From Nocardioides kongjuensis (GTDB lineage: Bacteria > Actinomycetota > Actinomycetes > Propionibacteriales > Nocardioidaceae): a DNA stretch of 64,000 nt. Positions 15,710 to 24,048 of the stretch are shown piece after piece. The DNA lies in NCBI RefSeq assembly GCF_013409625.1, contig NZ_JACCBF010000001.1:2793001-2857000 (forward strand), written 5' to 3'. The translations under genes were made by a program, and so were the position numbers. The notes below the pieces were generated by a model that saw only the letters and a program-made list of their open reading frames with translations, was not told the origin of the DNA and did no database searches. Each line of letters begins with the position of its first letter. Positions within the stretch are counted from its first letter, which is position 1.

Positions 15710-16303
15710 GTGCGCAAGGCCCCGCAGCAGGCCCGGTCCCGGGAGATGGTCGAGCGGATCGTCGCTGCCGGGCGCACGGTCCTCGTCGAGCGTGGGTACG
15801 ACGCCTTCAGCACCAACCGGGTCGCGACCGTCGCGGGCGTGAGTCCCGGCTCGCTCTACCAGTACTTCCCCGACAAGGCCGCGATCCTCGAGGTCGTCAT
15901 CGACCGGTACTGGGAGGAGGTCGCCGACCGGGTCGCCGCCTCGCTGGCCGACCGGATCGGCGAGTTCGGCCCGGCGATGGTGCGGGACACGGCAGACGCC
16001 CTGCTCACCGCCCTGGAGGCCGACCGCGAGCTGCTGCGCGTCGTGGCCGAGGAGCTGCCCGTGCAGCGCAACCGCGAACGCCGAGCTGCGCTGGAGCGCC
16101 GGGTGCGGGAGCTCGTGACGACGTACCTCGCCGCCCGGCCCGGCACCACCACCCGACCGAACCCCGCGGTCACCGCCTGGGTCGTGGTGCTGGCGATCGA
16201 GAACCTCGCCATGCGCTGGGTGCTCGACCAGCCCGAGGCGGTCACCCGCGACCAGCTGCTCGACGAGGTGCTGGCGCTGGTGGGCGGCTACCTGCTCGCG
16301 TGA
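15710..16303 (+). CDS. TetR family transcriptional regulator
   Basis: A 197-residue repressor. The N-terminal HTH is typical: RSREMVERIVAAGRTVLVER, then GYDAFSTNRVATVAGVSPGS and LYQYFPDKAAIL. The C-terminal two-thirds is the helical ligand and dimer domain, ending in a hydrophobic helix. GTG 15710 is preferred because a TACAGT box is six bases upstream. It follows the GGDEF gene closely and converges on a LysE exporter gene, with the last 16 bases overlapping. It is a candidate regulator of the palindromes at 14698-14711 and 21655-21668, which is inference from proximity. Confidence 0.9.
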   Translation: MRKAPQQARSREMVERIVAAGRTVLVERGYDAFSTNRVATVAGVSPGSLYQYFPDKAAILEVVIDRYWEEVADRVAASLADRIGEFGPAMVRDTADALLTALEADRELLRVVAEELPVQRNRERRAALERRVRELVTTYLAARPGTTTRPNPAVTAWVVVLAIENLAMRWVLDQPEAVTRDQLLDEVLALVGGYLLA

Positions 16304-16935
16304 CCGGTGAGGGCCATGCCCACGCCGAGCCCGATCATCGACGTCCCGCCGATCGCACCGAGCGCGCTGCCGCGCCGCTCGGAGGCGACGAACCAGTCGC
16401 GCGCCCGGCCGGCGGCCAGGGCCCAGGTCGAGTCGCAGAGCAGGCCGATCGTGATCGCGACCAGTCCCAGGCTCAGCATCTGTGCCGGGACCGAGGCGGC
16501 ACCGGCCGAGCGGTCGACGAACGGCGGCAGCAGCGCCGCGAACATCATGAAGCCCTTCGGGTTGCTCACCCCGACCACGAAGCCCTGCCGCAGGGCCGTG
16601 CGCCACGACAGCGGTGTGCGGGCCTCGCCGCTGCCCATCCGCATCTCGCGGCGGTGCCGCAGCGCCTGGATGCCGAGCCAGACCAGGAAGGCCGCGCCGG
16701 CGAGCTTGATGAGCGTGAAGACCAGCTGTGACTCGGCGACGATCGCGCCCAGGCCGAGACACACGAGCACCATGACGAGGAGCAGGCCGGCCGTGTTGCC
16801 GAGCACGCTGGCCAGCGCCACCCGTTGGCCGTAGGACACCGCACGGCCGACCACGAAGACCACGCTCGGGCCGGGGATGACGATCAGGACCAGCGCGGCC
16901 AGGCCGAAGCCGAGGAGCTGGTCGAGACCGATCAC
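16288..16935 (-). CDS. LysE/RhtB family amino-acid exporter
   Basis: A 215-residue membrane protein with about six helices. VIPGPSVVFVVGRAVSYGQR near residue 18 is the LysE-family signature (P-G-P with a following G-R), and QGFVVGVSNPKGFMMF near 120 is the second conserved loop (NPK). Such proteins export amino acids or related metabolites. The GTG 16935 start lies four bases past the stop of the small membrane-protein gene at 16940, so they are probably cotranscribed. It overlaps the TetR gene tail-to-tail, but a regulatory link is not shown. Confidence 0.9.
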   Translation of the reverse strand: MIGLDQLLGFGLAALVLIVIPGPSVVFVVGRAVSYGQRVALASVLGNTAGLLLVMVLVCLGLGAIVAESQLVFTLIKLAGAAFLVWLGIQALRHRREMRMGSGEARTPLSWRTALRQGFVVGVSNPKGFMMFAALLPPFVDRSAGAASVPAQMLSLGLVAITIGLLCDSTWALAAGRARDWFVASERRGSALGAIGGTSMIGLGVGMALTGHASR

Positions 16936-16939
16936 CGGT

Positions 16940-17179
16940 TCACTCCTCCGCGGACTCCGGGGCGTCGTCGACCGGCTCGTCGCCGTACACCCCCGCGTCC
17001 TTGGCCCGGGCCGCGGTGCGCAGGCTGCGGGTCAGCGCGAAGCCGATCACCACGACGGCGGCGATCAGCAGCAGGAAGATCCAGAACGCCGTCCAGCCCG
17101 CCACGATGTTGGTGTCCTGGTCGACCGGCTTGTCCTTGGCGGCCACGGCGGAGACGACGGTGGCGACGACGGCATGCAT
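16940..17179 (-). CDS. Small single-pass membrane protein near mca
   Basis: A 79-residue protein with one transmembrane segment (TAFWIFLLLIAAVVVIGFAL), a short outer N-terminus and an acidic cytoplasmic tail (VDDAPESAEE). ATG 17179 is preceded by CACACT six bases upstream, a degenerate leaderless -10. It sits between mca and lysE on the same strand, 12 bases after the mca stop. A small membrane protein beside mca is a pattern I have seen in other actinobacteria; no function is known. Confidence 0.75.
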   Translation of the reverse strand: MHAVVATVVSAVAAKDKPVDQDTNIVAGWTAFWIFLLLIAAVVVIGFALTRSLRTAARAKDAGVYGDEPVDDAPESAEE

Positions 17180-17191
17180 GACCTCAGTGTG

Positions 17192-18091
17192 TCAGGCGTC
17201 GGGGGTGACGCCGGCGAAGAGGTCGTCCTCGGGCGTCGAGGAGGCGACGTGGCTCACGACGAGCTCGAAGTCCTCCGTGGGCCACACCTCCTGCTGCAGC
17301 TCGCGCGGGATCGCGAACCAGAAGCCGTCGGGGTCGATCTGGGTGGCGTGCGCGAGGAGCGCCTGGTCACGGACGCCGAAGTAGTCGGCGCAGGGCACGC
17401 GGGTGGTGATCCGGGCGTCCCACTCGGGCTCCGGCTTCCACTCCTTGAGGCGCTCCTCCCACGGCGACTCCAGGCCGTGGGCGAGCATCGCGTCGTGCAG
17501 CGCCTGCATCCGCGGCCGGTTGAACGAGTGGTGGTAGTAGAGCTTCAGCGGCTGCCACGGCTCCCCCGCGTCGGGGAACCGCTCGGGGTCGCCGGCCGCC
17601 TCGAAGGCCGCGACGCTCACCTCGTGGCAGCGGATGTGGTCGGGGTGCGGGTAGCCGCCGCGCTCGTCGTACGTCGTCACGACGTGCGGCCGGAACTCGC
17701 GGATCTGCCGCACCAGCCGCTCGGCCGCCTCCTCGAGCGGCACGAGGCCGAAGCAGCCCTCGGGCAGCGGCGGCTTCGGGTCGCCGTCGGGCCAGCCGGA
17801 GTCGATGAACCCCAGCCAGGACTGCGAGATCCCGAGGATGTCGCGGGCCCGCTCCATCTCCTGGCGGCGCACCTCGGTGATGTTCTCGAGGATGTCCGGG
17901 CGGTCCATCTTCGGGTTGAGGATGGAGCCGCGCTCGCCGCCGGTGCAGGTGACGACGCGGACGTCGGCACCCTGGGCGGCGTACATCGCCGTCGACGCGG
18001 CGCCCTTGCTCGACTCGTCGTCGGGGTGGGCGTGGACGTGCATCAACCGCAGCCCGGAGCGGTCGGTGGCAGGCGCGTGCGAGGTGGGCAT
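17192..18091 (-). CDS. mca: Mycothiol S-conjugate amidase Mca
   Basis: A 299-residue zinc hydrolase of the LmbE/PIG-L fold that cleaves mycothiol S-conjugates to a mercapturic acid and GlcN-inositol, the detoxification step of the mycothiol system. The zinc motif HPDDE is at residues 22-26 ([13 protein letters not shown]) and the second ligand site is in [11 protein letters not shown] near 150. [13 protein letters not shown] and [19 protein letters not shown] are typical of Mca rather than MshB, as is the C-terminal WPTEDFELV. Start ATG 18091 has a TACGAT box seven bases upstream. The related deacetylase gene mshB lies at 39243-40169. Confidence 0.92.
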   Translation of the reverse strand: MPTSHAPATDRSGLRLMHVHAHPDDESSKGAASTAMYAAQGADVRVVTCTGGERGSILNPKMDRPDILENITEVRRQEMERARDILGISQSWLGFIDSGWPDGDPKPPLPEGCFGLVPLEEAAERLVRQIREFRPHVVTTYDERGGYPHPDHIRCHEVSVAAFEAAGDPERFPDAGEPWQPLKLYYHHSFNRPRMQALHDAMLAHGLESPWEERLKEWKPEPEWDARITTRVPCADYFGVRDQALLAHATQIDPDGFWFAIPRELQQEVWPTEDFELVVSHVASSTPEDDLFAGVTPDA

Positions 18092-18098
18092 GCGCACC

Positions 18099-18104
18099 AT
18101 CGTA
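18099..18104 (-). promoter_or_regulatory. -10 box (TACGAT), leaderless type, mca
   Basis: TACGAT on the minus strand ends 7 nt before ATG 18091, which supports that start over longer upstream frames. Confidence 0.5.
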
Positions 18105-18132
18105 GGGATCGCCCTCATGGGACCATGGATCG

Positions 18133-18543
18133 GTGAGCACCTCCCCCGGCAACCTGGCCCAGCGCTACGGCGCTCCGTCGCGCGGTCGGCGCACGGCCGT
18201 CGTGGTCGGCGCCGGCACGGTCGTGGTCGTCTTCCTCGGCTGGTTGCTGTGGGCGATGCTCTTCCACGCCAACCCGGCCGTCTCCTCCGAGGAGATCGGG
18301 CACGAGGTGGTCGACGACCACACGGCGACGATCCGGGTCCGGGTGACCTACGGCGACGGCCCGGTCGACGCGACCTGCGTGGCCCGCGCGATCTCCCACG
18401 ACAAGGCGGTCGTCGGCGAGCAGTCGTTCACCCCGGGACGCGACGAGGAGGCCGTGCAGGAGGTGACCGTGCGCACCGAGCGCCGGGCCACGACGGTCGA
18501 GTGGATCGGCTGCAAGACCGCCGGACAGACCCGCTACCGGTAG
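18133..18543 (+). CDS. DUF4307 family membrane protein
   Basis: A 136-residue protein with a short basic N-terminus ([14 protein letters not shown], the usual DUF4307 opening), one transmembrane helix ([20 protein letters not shown]) and an extracytoplasmic beta-rich domain containing two Cys ([15 protein letters not shown]) that could form a disulfide. GTG 18133 is the start. It lies divergent from mca and directly upstream of greA, the usual actinobacterial order mca - DUF4307 - greA. Function unknown. Confidence 0.85.
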   Translation: MSTSPGNLAQRYGAPSRGRRTAVVVGAGTVVVVFLGWLLWAMLFHANPAVSSEEIGHEVVDDHTATIRVRVTYGDGPVDATCVARAISHDKAVVGEQSFTPGRDEEAVQEVTVRTERRATTVEWIGCKTAGQTRYR

Positions 18544-18573
18544 ACTCGATCGTTCATGTACCCGGACGGGTAC
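18541..18573 (+). promoter_or_regulatory. greA -10 box and leader hairpin
   Basis: TAGACT (18541-18546) resembles a -10 element; I see no good -35. About 12 bases further on, GTACCC (18558-18563) and GGGTAC (18568-18573) form a 6-bp hairpin with a 4-base loop in the greA leader, ahead of the AGGAG ribosome-binding site. It could be an operator or an attenuator-like structure. Confidence 0.35.
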
Positions 18574-18599
18574 GCGAACGAGCATGTGCAGGAGCACCC

Positions 18600-19106
18600 A
18601 TGACGCAGACCGACCAGAGCGGCCAGAACACGATCTGGCTGACCCAGGACGCCTACGACAAGCTGCAGGCCGAGCTGGAGCACCTCCAGGGGCCCCGCCG
18701 CGCCGAGATCGTTGCCGAGATCAGTGCTGCGCGCGACGAGGGTGACCTGAAGGAGAACGGCGGCTACCACGCCGCGCGCGAGGAGCAGGGCAAGAACGAG
18801 GCCCGCATCCTCCAGCTCAAGGACATGCTCCGTCGTGCCGAGGTGGGCGAGACGCCTCCCGACGACGGTGTCGTCGAGCCGGGCATGGTCGTGACCTACA
18901 AGTTCGAGGGCGATGACGACGACGAGGCGGAGTCCTTCCTCCTCGGCGCGCGCGAGATCGACCCCGAGGGCCTGACCGTCTACTCGCCGCAGTCGCCGCT
19001 GGGCCAGGCCATCAACGGCCGCAGCAAGGGCGACACCGTCTCCTACGAGGTCAACGGCAAGACCCAGACGGTCGTCATCCTCGACGCGAAGCCCTACGCC
19101 GGCTGA
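18600..19106 (+). CDS. greA: Transcription elongation factor GreA
   Basis: A 168-residue RNA polymerase secondary-channel factor that stimulates cleavage of backtracked transcripts. It has the N-terminal coiled coil with LTQDAYDKLQAELEHLQGPR and the acidic tip AARDEGDLKENGGYHAAREE (Asp and Glu that coordinate the catalytic metal), then the C-terminal FKBP-like domain with SPQSPLGQAINGRSKGD. ATG 18600 has AGGAG upstream. The coding end overlaps the convergent permease gene by 13 bases. Confidence 0.97.
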   Translation: MTQTDQSGQNTIWLTQDAYDKLQAELEHLQGPRRAEIVAEISAARDEGDLKENGGYHAAREEQGKNEARILQLKDMLRRAEVGETPPDDGVVEPGMVVTYKFEGDDDDEAESFLLGAREIDPEGLTVYSPQSPLGQAINGRSKGDTVSYEVNGKTQTVVILDAKPYAG

Positions 19107-20410
19107 GGTTCTTCCTCCGGACCGCCGGTCTCCTCCTCGGAGGCCGGCGGTTCGGCCATTTCGGCCATCTCGGCCAGGTGCAGCACCACGGCGTTCGCCG
19201 CCGCAGCCAGCGGTACGGCGACCAGCGCGCCCGCCACGCCCGCGACCAGCACGCCGCAGGCGATCGCCAGGATCACGCCGAGCGGGTGCAACGAGACCCA
19301 CCGGCCGAGCAGGAACGGCTGCAGCACGTGGCCCTCGAGCTGCTGCACGCCGATCACCACGGCGAGCATCAGCAGCGCGGTCACCGGTCCCTGGTCGACG
19401 AGCGCGACCAGGATCGCGACGCTGCCGGCGATGGTCGCACCGATCATCGGCACGAAGGCGCCGAGGAAGACCAGGACGCCGATCGCCAGCACGAACGGCA
19501 CCTTGAGGATCGCGGCGCCGATCGCGATGCCGGTCGCGTCGACCAGCGCGACCACGACGGTGGCCCGGACGAACTGGACCAGCGACAGCCAGGCCACCCG
19601 GCCCGAGCTGTCGACCCGCTCCCGGGCGGCGCGCGGCGCCAGCCGGACCACCCACGACCAGATCCGGTCGCCGTCGGCGAGGAAGAAGTAGGTCGCGAAG
19701 AGCGCGATGAAGAACCCGGCCACGACGTGGCCGAGCGCGGCGCCGACCTCGGTGACCTGCGTGATCACCTTGCCGTCCTTGGACCGCTCGGTGATCAGGT
19801 CCTGGGCGCTCTTGATGTAGTCGTTGATCTGCGAGTCGCTGGCGTGCAGCGGCCCGTCCCGCAGCCAGTCGCGGATCTCCTGCAGACCCTGGACCGTCGA
19901 GTCCGCGAGGTCGTTGGCGCCGGCCGCGACCTGCTGGCCGGCGAAGGTCAGCAGCATGCCGACCACCACGAACCCCGTGATCACCACGAGCAGGGCCGAC
20001 AGCCCGCGCGGCAGGCCGGCGCGGTTGACCCCCTGCGCGAACGGCGCCGCCAGCGCGCTGATCAGCAGCGCGACGGCGAGTGGCACGGTGACCACGGCGA
20101 AGTAGCCGACGAGCCACAGCAGCAGGTAGCCCGCCCCGGCGATCAGCAGCAGGCGCCAGGCCCAGCCGGCCGCCAGGTCGAGCCCGTAGGGAACCTCCGC
20201 TCGGCGCAGGTTCGAGGGACCGGTGCTGAACGACGGCGGCTCGTGCCGTCGCTCGTCGCGCTCCTCGCGCAGCAGCGCCCACTGGTGGGCGAAGCGGCGG
20301 AACAGCCGCTCGTCGCGTTCGTCGCGCTCGTCGGGCTCGGGGCCCAGCGGCGGCGCCTCCTCCTCGGGCTCGCTCGCCTCTGCGGACTCGGTCGCGCCGT
20401 CGCTGGTCAC
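19094..20410 (-). CDS. AI-2E family transporter (PerM-like permease)
   Basis: A 438-residue membrane protein with an acidic, repetitive N-terminus (ERDERDERLFRR) and about eight helices. GVNRAGLPRGLSALLVVI and the long periplasmic helix region near 150-220, followed by FFLADGDRIWSW, LGAFVPMIGATIAG and GHVLQPFLLGRWVSLHPLGV, are typical of the AI-2E/PerM family. Members export small molecules or act as antiporters; the substrate here is unknown. GTG 20410 follows a TAGCCT box with 6-nt spacing. Its tail contains a short EMAEMAEP repeat. Confidence 0.9.
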   Translation of the reverse strand: MTSDGATESAEASEPEEEAPPLGPEPDERDERDERLFRRFAHQWALLREERDERRHEPPSFSTGPSNLRRAEVPYGLDLAAGWAWRLLLIAGAGYLLLWLVGYFAVVTVPLAVALLISALAAPFAQGVNRAGLPRGLSALLVVITGFVVVGMLLTFAGQQVAAGANDLADSTVQGLQEIRDWLRDGPLHASDSQINDYIKSAQDLITERSKDGKVITQVTEVGAALGHVVAGFFIALFATYFFLADGDRIWSWVVRLAPRAARERVDSSGRVAWLSLVQFVRATVVVALVDATGIAIGAAILKVPFVLAIGVLVFLGAFVPMIGATIAGSVAILVALVDQGPVTALLMLAVVIGVQQLEGHVLQPFLLGRWVSLHPLGVILAIACGVLVAGVAGALVAVPLAAAANAVVLHLAEMAEMAEPPASEEETGGPEEEPQPA

Positions 20411-20416
20411 CCGGTC

Positions 20417-20422
20417 AGGCTA
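20417..20422 (-). promoter_or_regulatory. -10 box (TAGCCT), leaderless type, AI-2E transporter gene
   Basis: TAGCCT on the minus strand ends 6 nt before GTG 20410. Confidence 0.5.
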
Positions 20423-20432
20423 GACGGTCGGT

Positions 20433-21614
20433 TCAGGTCGTGGAGGCCAGCGCCCGGTCGAGATCGGCGAGCTGGTCCTCGGAGGTCTCGATGCCGACGC
20501 TGAGCCGGACCAGGTCGGCCGGGACCTCGAGGTCGGTGCCCGCGACGCTGGCGTGGGTCATCCGGCCCGGGTGCTCGATCAGCGACTCGACGCCGCCGAG
20601 CGACTCGCCCAGGGTGAAGACCTTCGTCGCCGCACAGATCGCGAGCGCCTGCTCCTCGCCGCCCTTGACGCGGAAGGAGACCATGCCGCCGTAGCGCTTC
20701 ATCTGACGGCTGGCGACGGCGTGGCCGGGGTGGTCGGCGAGTCCGGGGTAGATCACCTGGCTGACCGCCGGGTGGCTGCCCAGGAAGTCGGCGACCTTCT
20801 CGGCGTTGTCGCTGTGGCGCTCCATCCGCAGCGCGAGGGTCTTGAGGCCACGCAGCACCAGCCACGAGTCGAACGGGCCGGCCACGCCGCCGATGGAGTT
20901 CTGGTGGAACCCGATCCGCTCGGCCAGCGCGTCGTCGTCCACGACGAGCGCACCGCCGACGACGTCGGAGTGGCCGCCGGCGTACTTCGTCGTCGAGTGG
21001 ACGACCACGTCGGCGCCGAGGGCCAGCGGCTGCTGGAGGTACGACGACGCGAAGGTGTTGTCGACGACGAGCAGGGCGCCCGCGTCGTGGGCCACAGCGG
21101 CGAGCGCCTCGATGTCACCGATCGACAGCAGCGGGTTGGTCGGCGTCTCGACCCACACCATCCGCGTGACGCCAGGCTTGATCGCCGCGCGCACCGCGTC
21201 GACGTCGGTCACCGGCGCCGGGCTGTGCTCGACGCCCCAGACCGTCGCGACCTTGTCGAAGAGGCGGAACGTGCCGCCGTAGGCGTCATTGGGCAGGACC
21301 ACGTGGTCGCCCGGCTTGCACAGCGCGCGGATCAGGGTGTCCTCGGCCGCGAGGCCGGAGGCGAAGGCGTACCCGTGCGCCCCTCCCTCGAGCGCCGCCA
21401 GGGTCGACTCCAGCGCCGTGCGCGTGGGGTTGGCCGAGCGGCTGTACTCGTAGCCGTTGCGCAGCCCGCCCACGCCGTCCTGGGCGTAGGTCGAGGTCGC
21501 GTAGATGGGCGGGATCACCGCACCGGTGGTCGGGTCGGGTGCGTAGCCGGCGTGGATGGCCCGGGTCTCGAAGCCGGCGCCGTCGAGGTGCTCGTCGATG
21601 TGGTTGTCGCTCAC
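20433..21614 (-). CDS. metB: Cystathionine gamma-synthase
   Basis: A 393-residue PLP enzyme of the Cys/Met-metabolism family. It has YEYSRSANPTRTALESTLAA (phosphate and dimer-contact Tyr-x-Arg), VETPTNPLL, and the PLP lysine at about K210 in HSTTKYAGGHSD. The ending SVGIETSEDQLADL is the consensus C-terminus. It should join an activated homoserine ester to cysteine, giving cystathionine for methionine synthesis; cystathionine gamma-lyase or homocysteine synthase activity cannot be excluded by sequence alone. GTG 21614 has TAGGCT six bases upstream. It is divergent from a DUF5995 gene across a palindromic operator. Confidence 0.88.
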   Translation of the reverse strand: MSDNHIDEHLDGAGFETRAIHAGYAPDPTTGAVIPPIYATSTYAQDGVGGLRNGYEYSRSANPTRTALESTLAALEGGAHGYAFASGLAAEDTLIRALCKPGDHVVLPNDAYGGTFRLFDKVATVWGVEHSPAPVTDVDAVRAAIKPGVTRMVWVETPTNPLLSIGDIEALAAVAHDAGALLVVDNTFASSYLQQPLALGADVVVHSTTKYAGGHSDVVGGALVVDDDALAERIGFHQNSIGGVAGPFDSWLVLRGLKTLALRMERHSDNAEKVADFLGSHPAVSQVIYPGLADHPGHAVASRQMKRYGGMVSFRVKGGEEQALAICAATKVFTLGESLGGVESLIEHPGRMTHASVAGTDLEVPADLVRLSVGIETSEDQLADLDRALASTT

Positions 21615-21620
21615 CGTTCG

Positions 21621-21626
21621 AGCCTA
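21621..21626 (-). promoter_or_regulatory. -10 box (TAGGCT), leaderless type, metB
   Basis: TAGGCT on the minus strand ends 6 nt before GTG 21614. Confidence 0.5.
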
Positions 21627-21654
21627 CTCAGGCGGCGTCGTCCCGTGACCAAAG

Positions 21655-21668
21655 CGAGCATTCGCTCG
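21655..21668. promoter_or_regulatory. Palindromic operator candidate between metB and the DUF5995 gene
   Basis: CGAGC (21655-21659) and GCTCG (21664-21668) form a perfect inverted repeat with an ATTC spacer, 10 bases before GTG 21679. The 14-mer differs in only two positions, both C/T changes, from CGAGTATTTGCTCG at 14698-14711, so both may bind the same dimeric regulator. Confidence 0.5.
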
Positions 21669-21678
21669 TTTCCGGCGT

Positions 21679-22620
21679 GTGACCGCCCTCACCCGGCTCC
21701 TGGCCGCCGTCGTCCTGCCCTGCCTGCTCGCCGTCACCACCGTCGCGGCGCCCGCACCCGCCACGGCGACCGGCTACGGCGACGACCCGGACCCGCTGCG
21801 CGCCCTGCTCCTGCCACCGCTGGACGCCGTGGTCGCCCTGCTGGCTCCGCTGCCGGTCCCCGCGACGCCCTACACCGGTGAGGTCTGCGTCAGCGGGGCC
21901 GACGCGTGCATCGACGACGTGGTCGCCCGGATGCAGACCCGGCTCGACGGCCTCGCGAGCAGCTGCTCGCACAGCGCGATCTTCTCGCTGGCCTACCTCC
22001 GGGTGACCGAGAACGTCCGTGACGCGGTCCGCAGCGGGTACTTCGCGGACCGCGCCTGGCTCAACCGCGTCGACGCGGTGTTCGCGCAGATGTACTTCGA
22101 CACCACCGCACGATGGGCCGCGGGCGACCGCACGGGCATCCCGGCCGCGTGGCGGATCGCGCTCCAGGCCGAGGACGACCGGGCGATGAGCGGGCTGGGC
22201 AACTTCCTGCTCGCCATGAACGCCCACATCAACAGCGACTTCCCGCACGTGTTGGCGACGGTCGGCCTCACCGGTCCGGACGGCAGCCACAAGGCCGACC
22301 ACAACCGCTACAACAACCGCCTCGACAGCCTCTACGCCCCGGTGTTCGCCGAGGAGGCCGCACGCTTCGACCCGACCTTCGACGACATCGACGCCGGCAC
22401 CGCCGAGGAGGCGGTCGCCGGCGTGATCATGCGCGGCTGGCGCGAGATGGTCTGGCGCAACGCCGAGGCGCTGGTGCTGGCGCGGACCCCCGCGGCCAAG
22501 CGCCTGGTCGAGAAGGAGATCGAGGTCTACGCGGCCCTGCAGGCGCAGCTGATCCGCGCGTTCTTCGTCGCGAGGCCGACGAAGCGCGACGCCTGGTGCG
22601 CCGCGCACGGCGCCGCCTGA
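21679..22620 (+). CDS. Secreted DUF5995 family protein
   Basis: A 313-residue protein with an N-terminal signal peptide (LLAAVVLPCLLAVTTVAAPAPATA) and a helical domain typical of DUF5995: MQTRLDGLASSCSHSAIFSL, YFADRAWLNRVDAVFAQMYF, LGNFLLAMNAHINSDFPHVL and DHNRYNNRLDSL. The conserved His, Asn and Asp residues in AHINSD and KADHNRYN could bind metal, but the biochemical role is unknown to me. Near the N-terminus two Cys (EVCVSGADAC) may form a disulfide. GTG 21679 lies beside the palindrome at 21655-21668, so the same factor may control this gene and metB. Confidence 0.85.
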   Translation: MTALTRLLAAVVLPCLLAVTTVAAPAPATATGYGDDPDPLRALLLPPLDAVVALLAPLPVPATPYTGEVCVSGADACIDDVVARMQTRLDGLASSCSHSAIFSLAYLRVTENVRDAVRSGYFADRAWLNRVDAVFAQMYFDTTARWAAGDRTGIPAAWRIALQAEDDRAMSGLGNFLLAMNAHINSDFPHVLATVGLTGPDGSHKADHNRYNNRLDSLYAPVFAEEAARFDPTFDDIDAGTAEEAVAGVIMRGWREMVWRNAEALVLARTPAAKRLVEKEIEVYAALQAQLIRAFFVARPTKRDAWCAAHGAA

Positions 22621-22651
22621 GCCCCCTTGCGCGCCGGGAGAGAATGGACCC

Positions 22652-23296
<645 letters not shown>

Positions 23297-23361
23297 CCAC
23301 CTCCGCCGCCTGACCCGTTCGGGCCATGGTCACGACCGTCGCGCGGTGCGATGGTCGGGTG

Positions 23362-23700
23362 ATGGCCGAGGACCCGGTGACGAGCAACCCGGACCACTAC
23401 ACGGTGGTCTTCGAGAACGACCGCGTGCGGGTGCTGGAGTACCGCGACGAGCCGGGTGCGCGGACCACGCCGCACGCGCACCCGGACAGCGTGATGTACA
23501 CGCTGTCGTCCTTCCGCCGCCGGCTGGTCGCCGGTGACCAGCAGCGCGAGGTGGAGATGACGGCAGGGACGGTGGGCTGGCTGCCGGCACAGGAGCACCA
23601 CGGGGAGAACATCGGCGACACCCCGACCCACGTGCTGTTCGTGGAGCTCAAGGAGCCCGCCCCGGGTGCCGGCGGGCGCACCCTCGGCCCGGCGGACTGA
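23362..23700 (+). CDS. Cupin-domain protein
   Basis: A 112-residue small beta-barrel protein. HYTVVFENDRVRVLEYRDEP opens the cupin fold, TPHAHPDSVMYTLSSF gives the first metal motif (two His) and GWLPAQEHHGENIGDTPTHV the second, with a further His-Glu pair. Start at ATG 23362 is preferred; an upstream ATG at 23326 would add an unstructured leader. The metal ligands suggest a small-molecule binding or dioxygenase-like role that cannot be specified. Confidence 0.8.
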   Translation: MAEDPVTSNPDHYTVVFENDRVRVLEYRDEPGARTTPHAHPDSVMYTLSSFRRRLVAGDQQREVEMTAGTVGWLPAQEHHGENIGDTPTHVLFVELKEPAPGAGGRTLGPAD

Positions 23701-23789
23701 CCTCGCACGACCGACACCTCCCAACGGGCCATCCCCGTTGAGCAGGTGTACTCACGTCACCCGCCGCACACAGCCGCCACCCTCGTCGC

Positions 23790-24017
23790 ATGACCAAGAC
23801 GACGTACGCCTTCTACCTCCAGTCCGCCATCTCCTTCGCCGCCGCGCTGGTGTTCATGGTCGGCGGCATCTACTTCCTGCCGGTCGACGGCTGGATCCGC
23901 GCGTTCCTCTGCCTCGGCGCGCTCTTCCTCGTGAACTCCTCCTTCGCGCTCGCCAAGTGCGTGCGCGACCAGCAGGAGGCGCGGGCCGCGGAGATCCGGG
24001 TCGACGCGTACCGCTGA
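23790..24017 (+). CDS. YiaA/YiaB-type two-helix membrane protein
   Basis: A 75-residue inner-membrane protein with two helices (LQSAISFAAALVFMVGGIYF and WIRAFLCLGALFLVNSSFAL) and the tail KCVRDQQEARAAE, matching the YiaAB domain. Such proteins have no defined role. ATG 23790; it ends 31 bp before the ABC1 kinase gene. Confidence 0.8.
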   Translation: MTKTTYAFYLQSAISFAAALVFMVGGIYFLPVDGWIRAFLCLGALFLVNSSFALAKCVRDQQEARAAEIRVDAYR

Positions 24018-24048
24018 AGCAGGTTGCCCCATGCCCGACAATGGGGCC

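Noticed and set aside
20041-20350. Short repeats such as ERDERDER in the permease N-terminus
   Set aside because: They are low-complexity coding repeats in an acidic tail, not a mobile or regulatory element.
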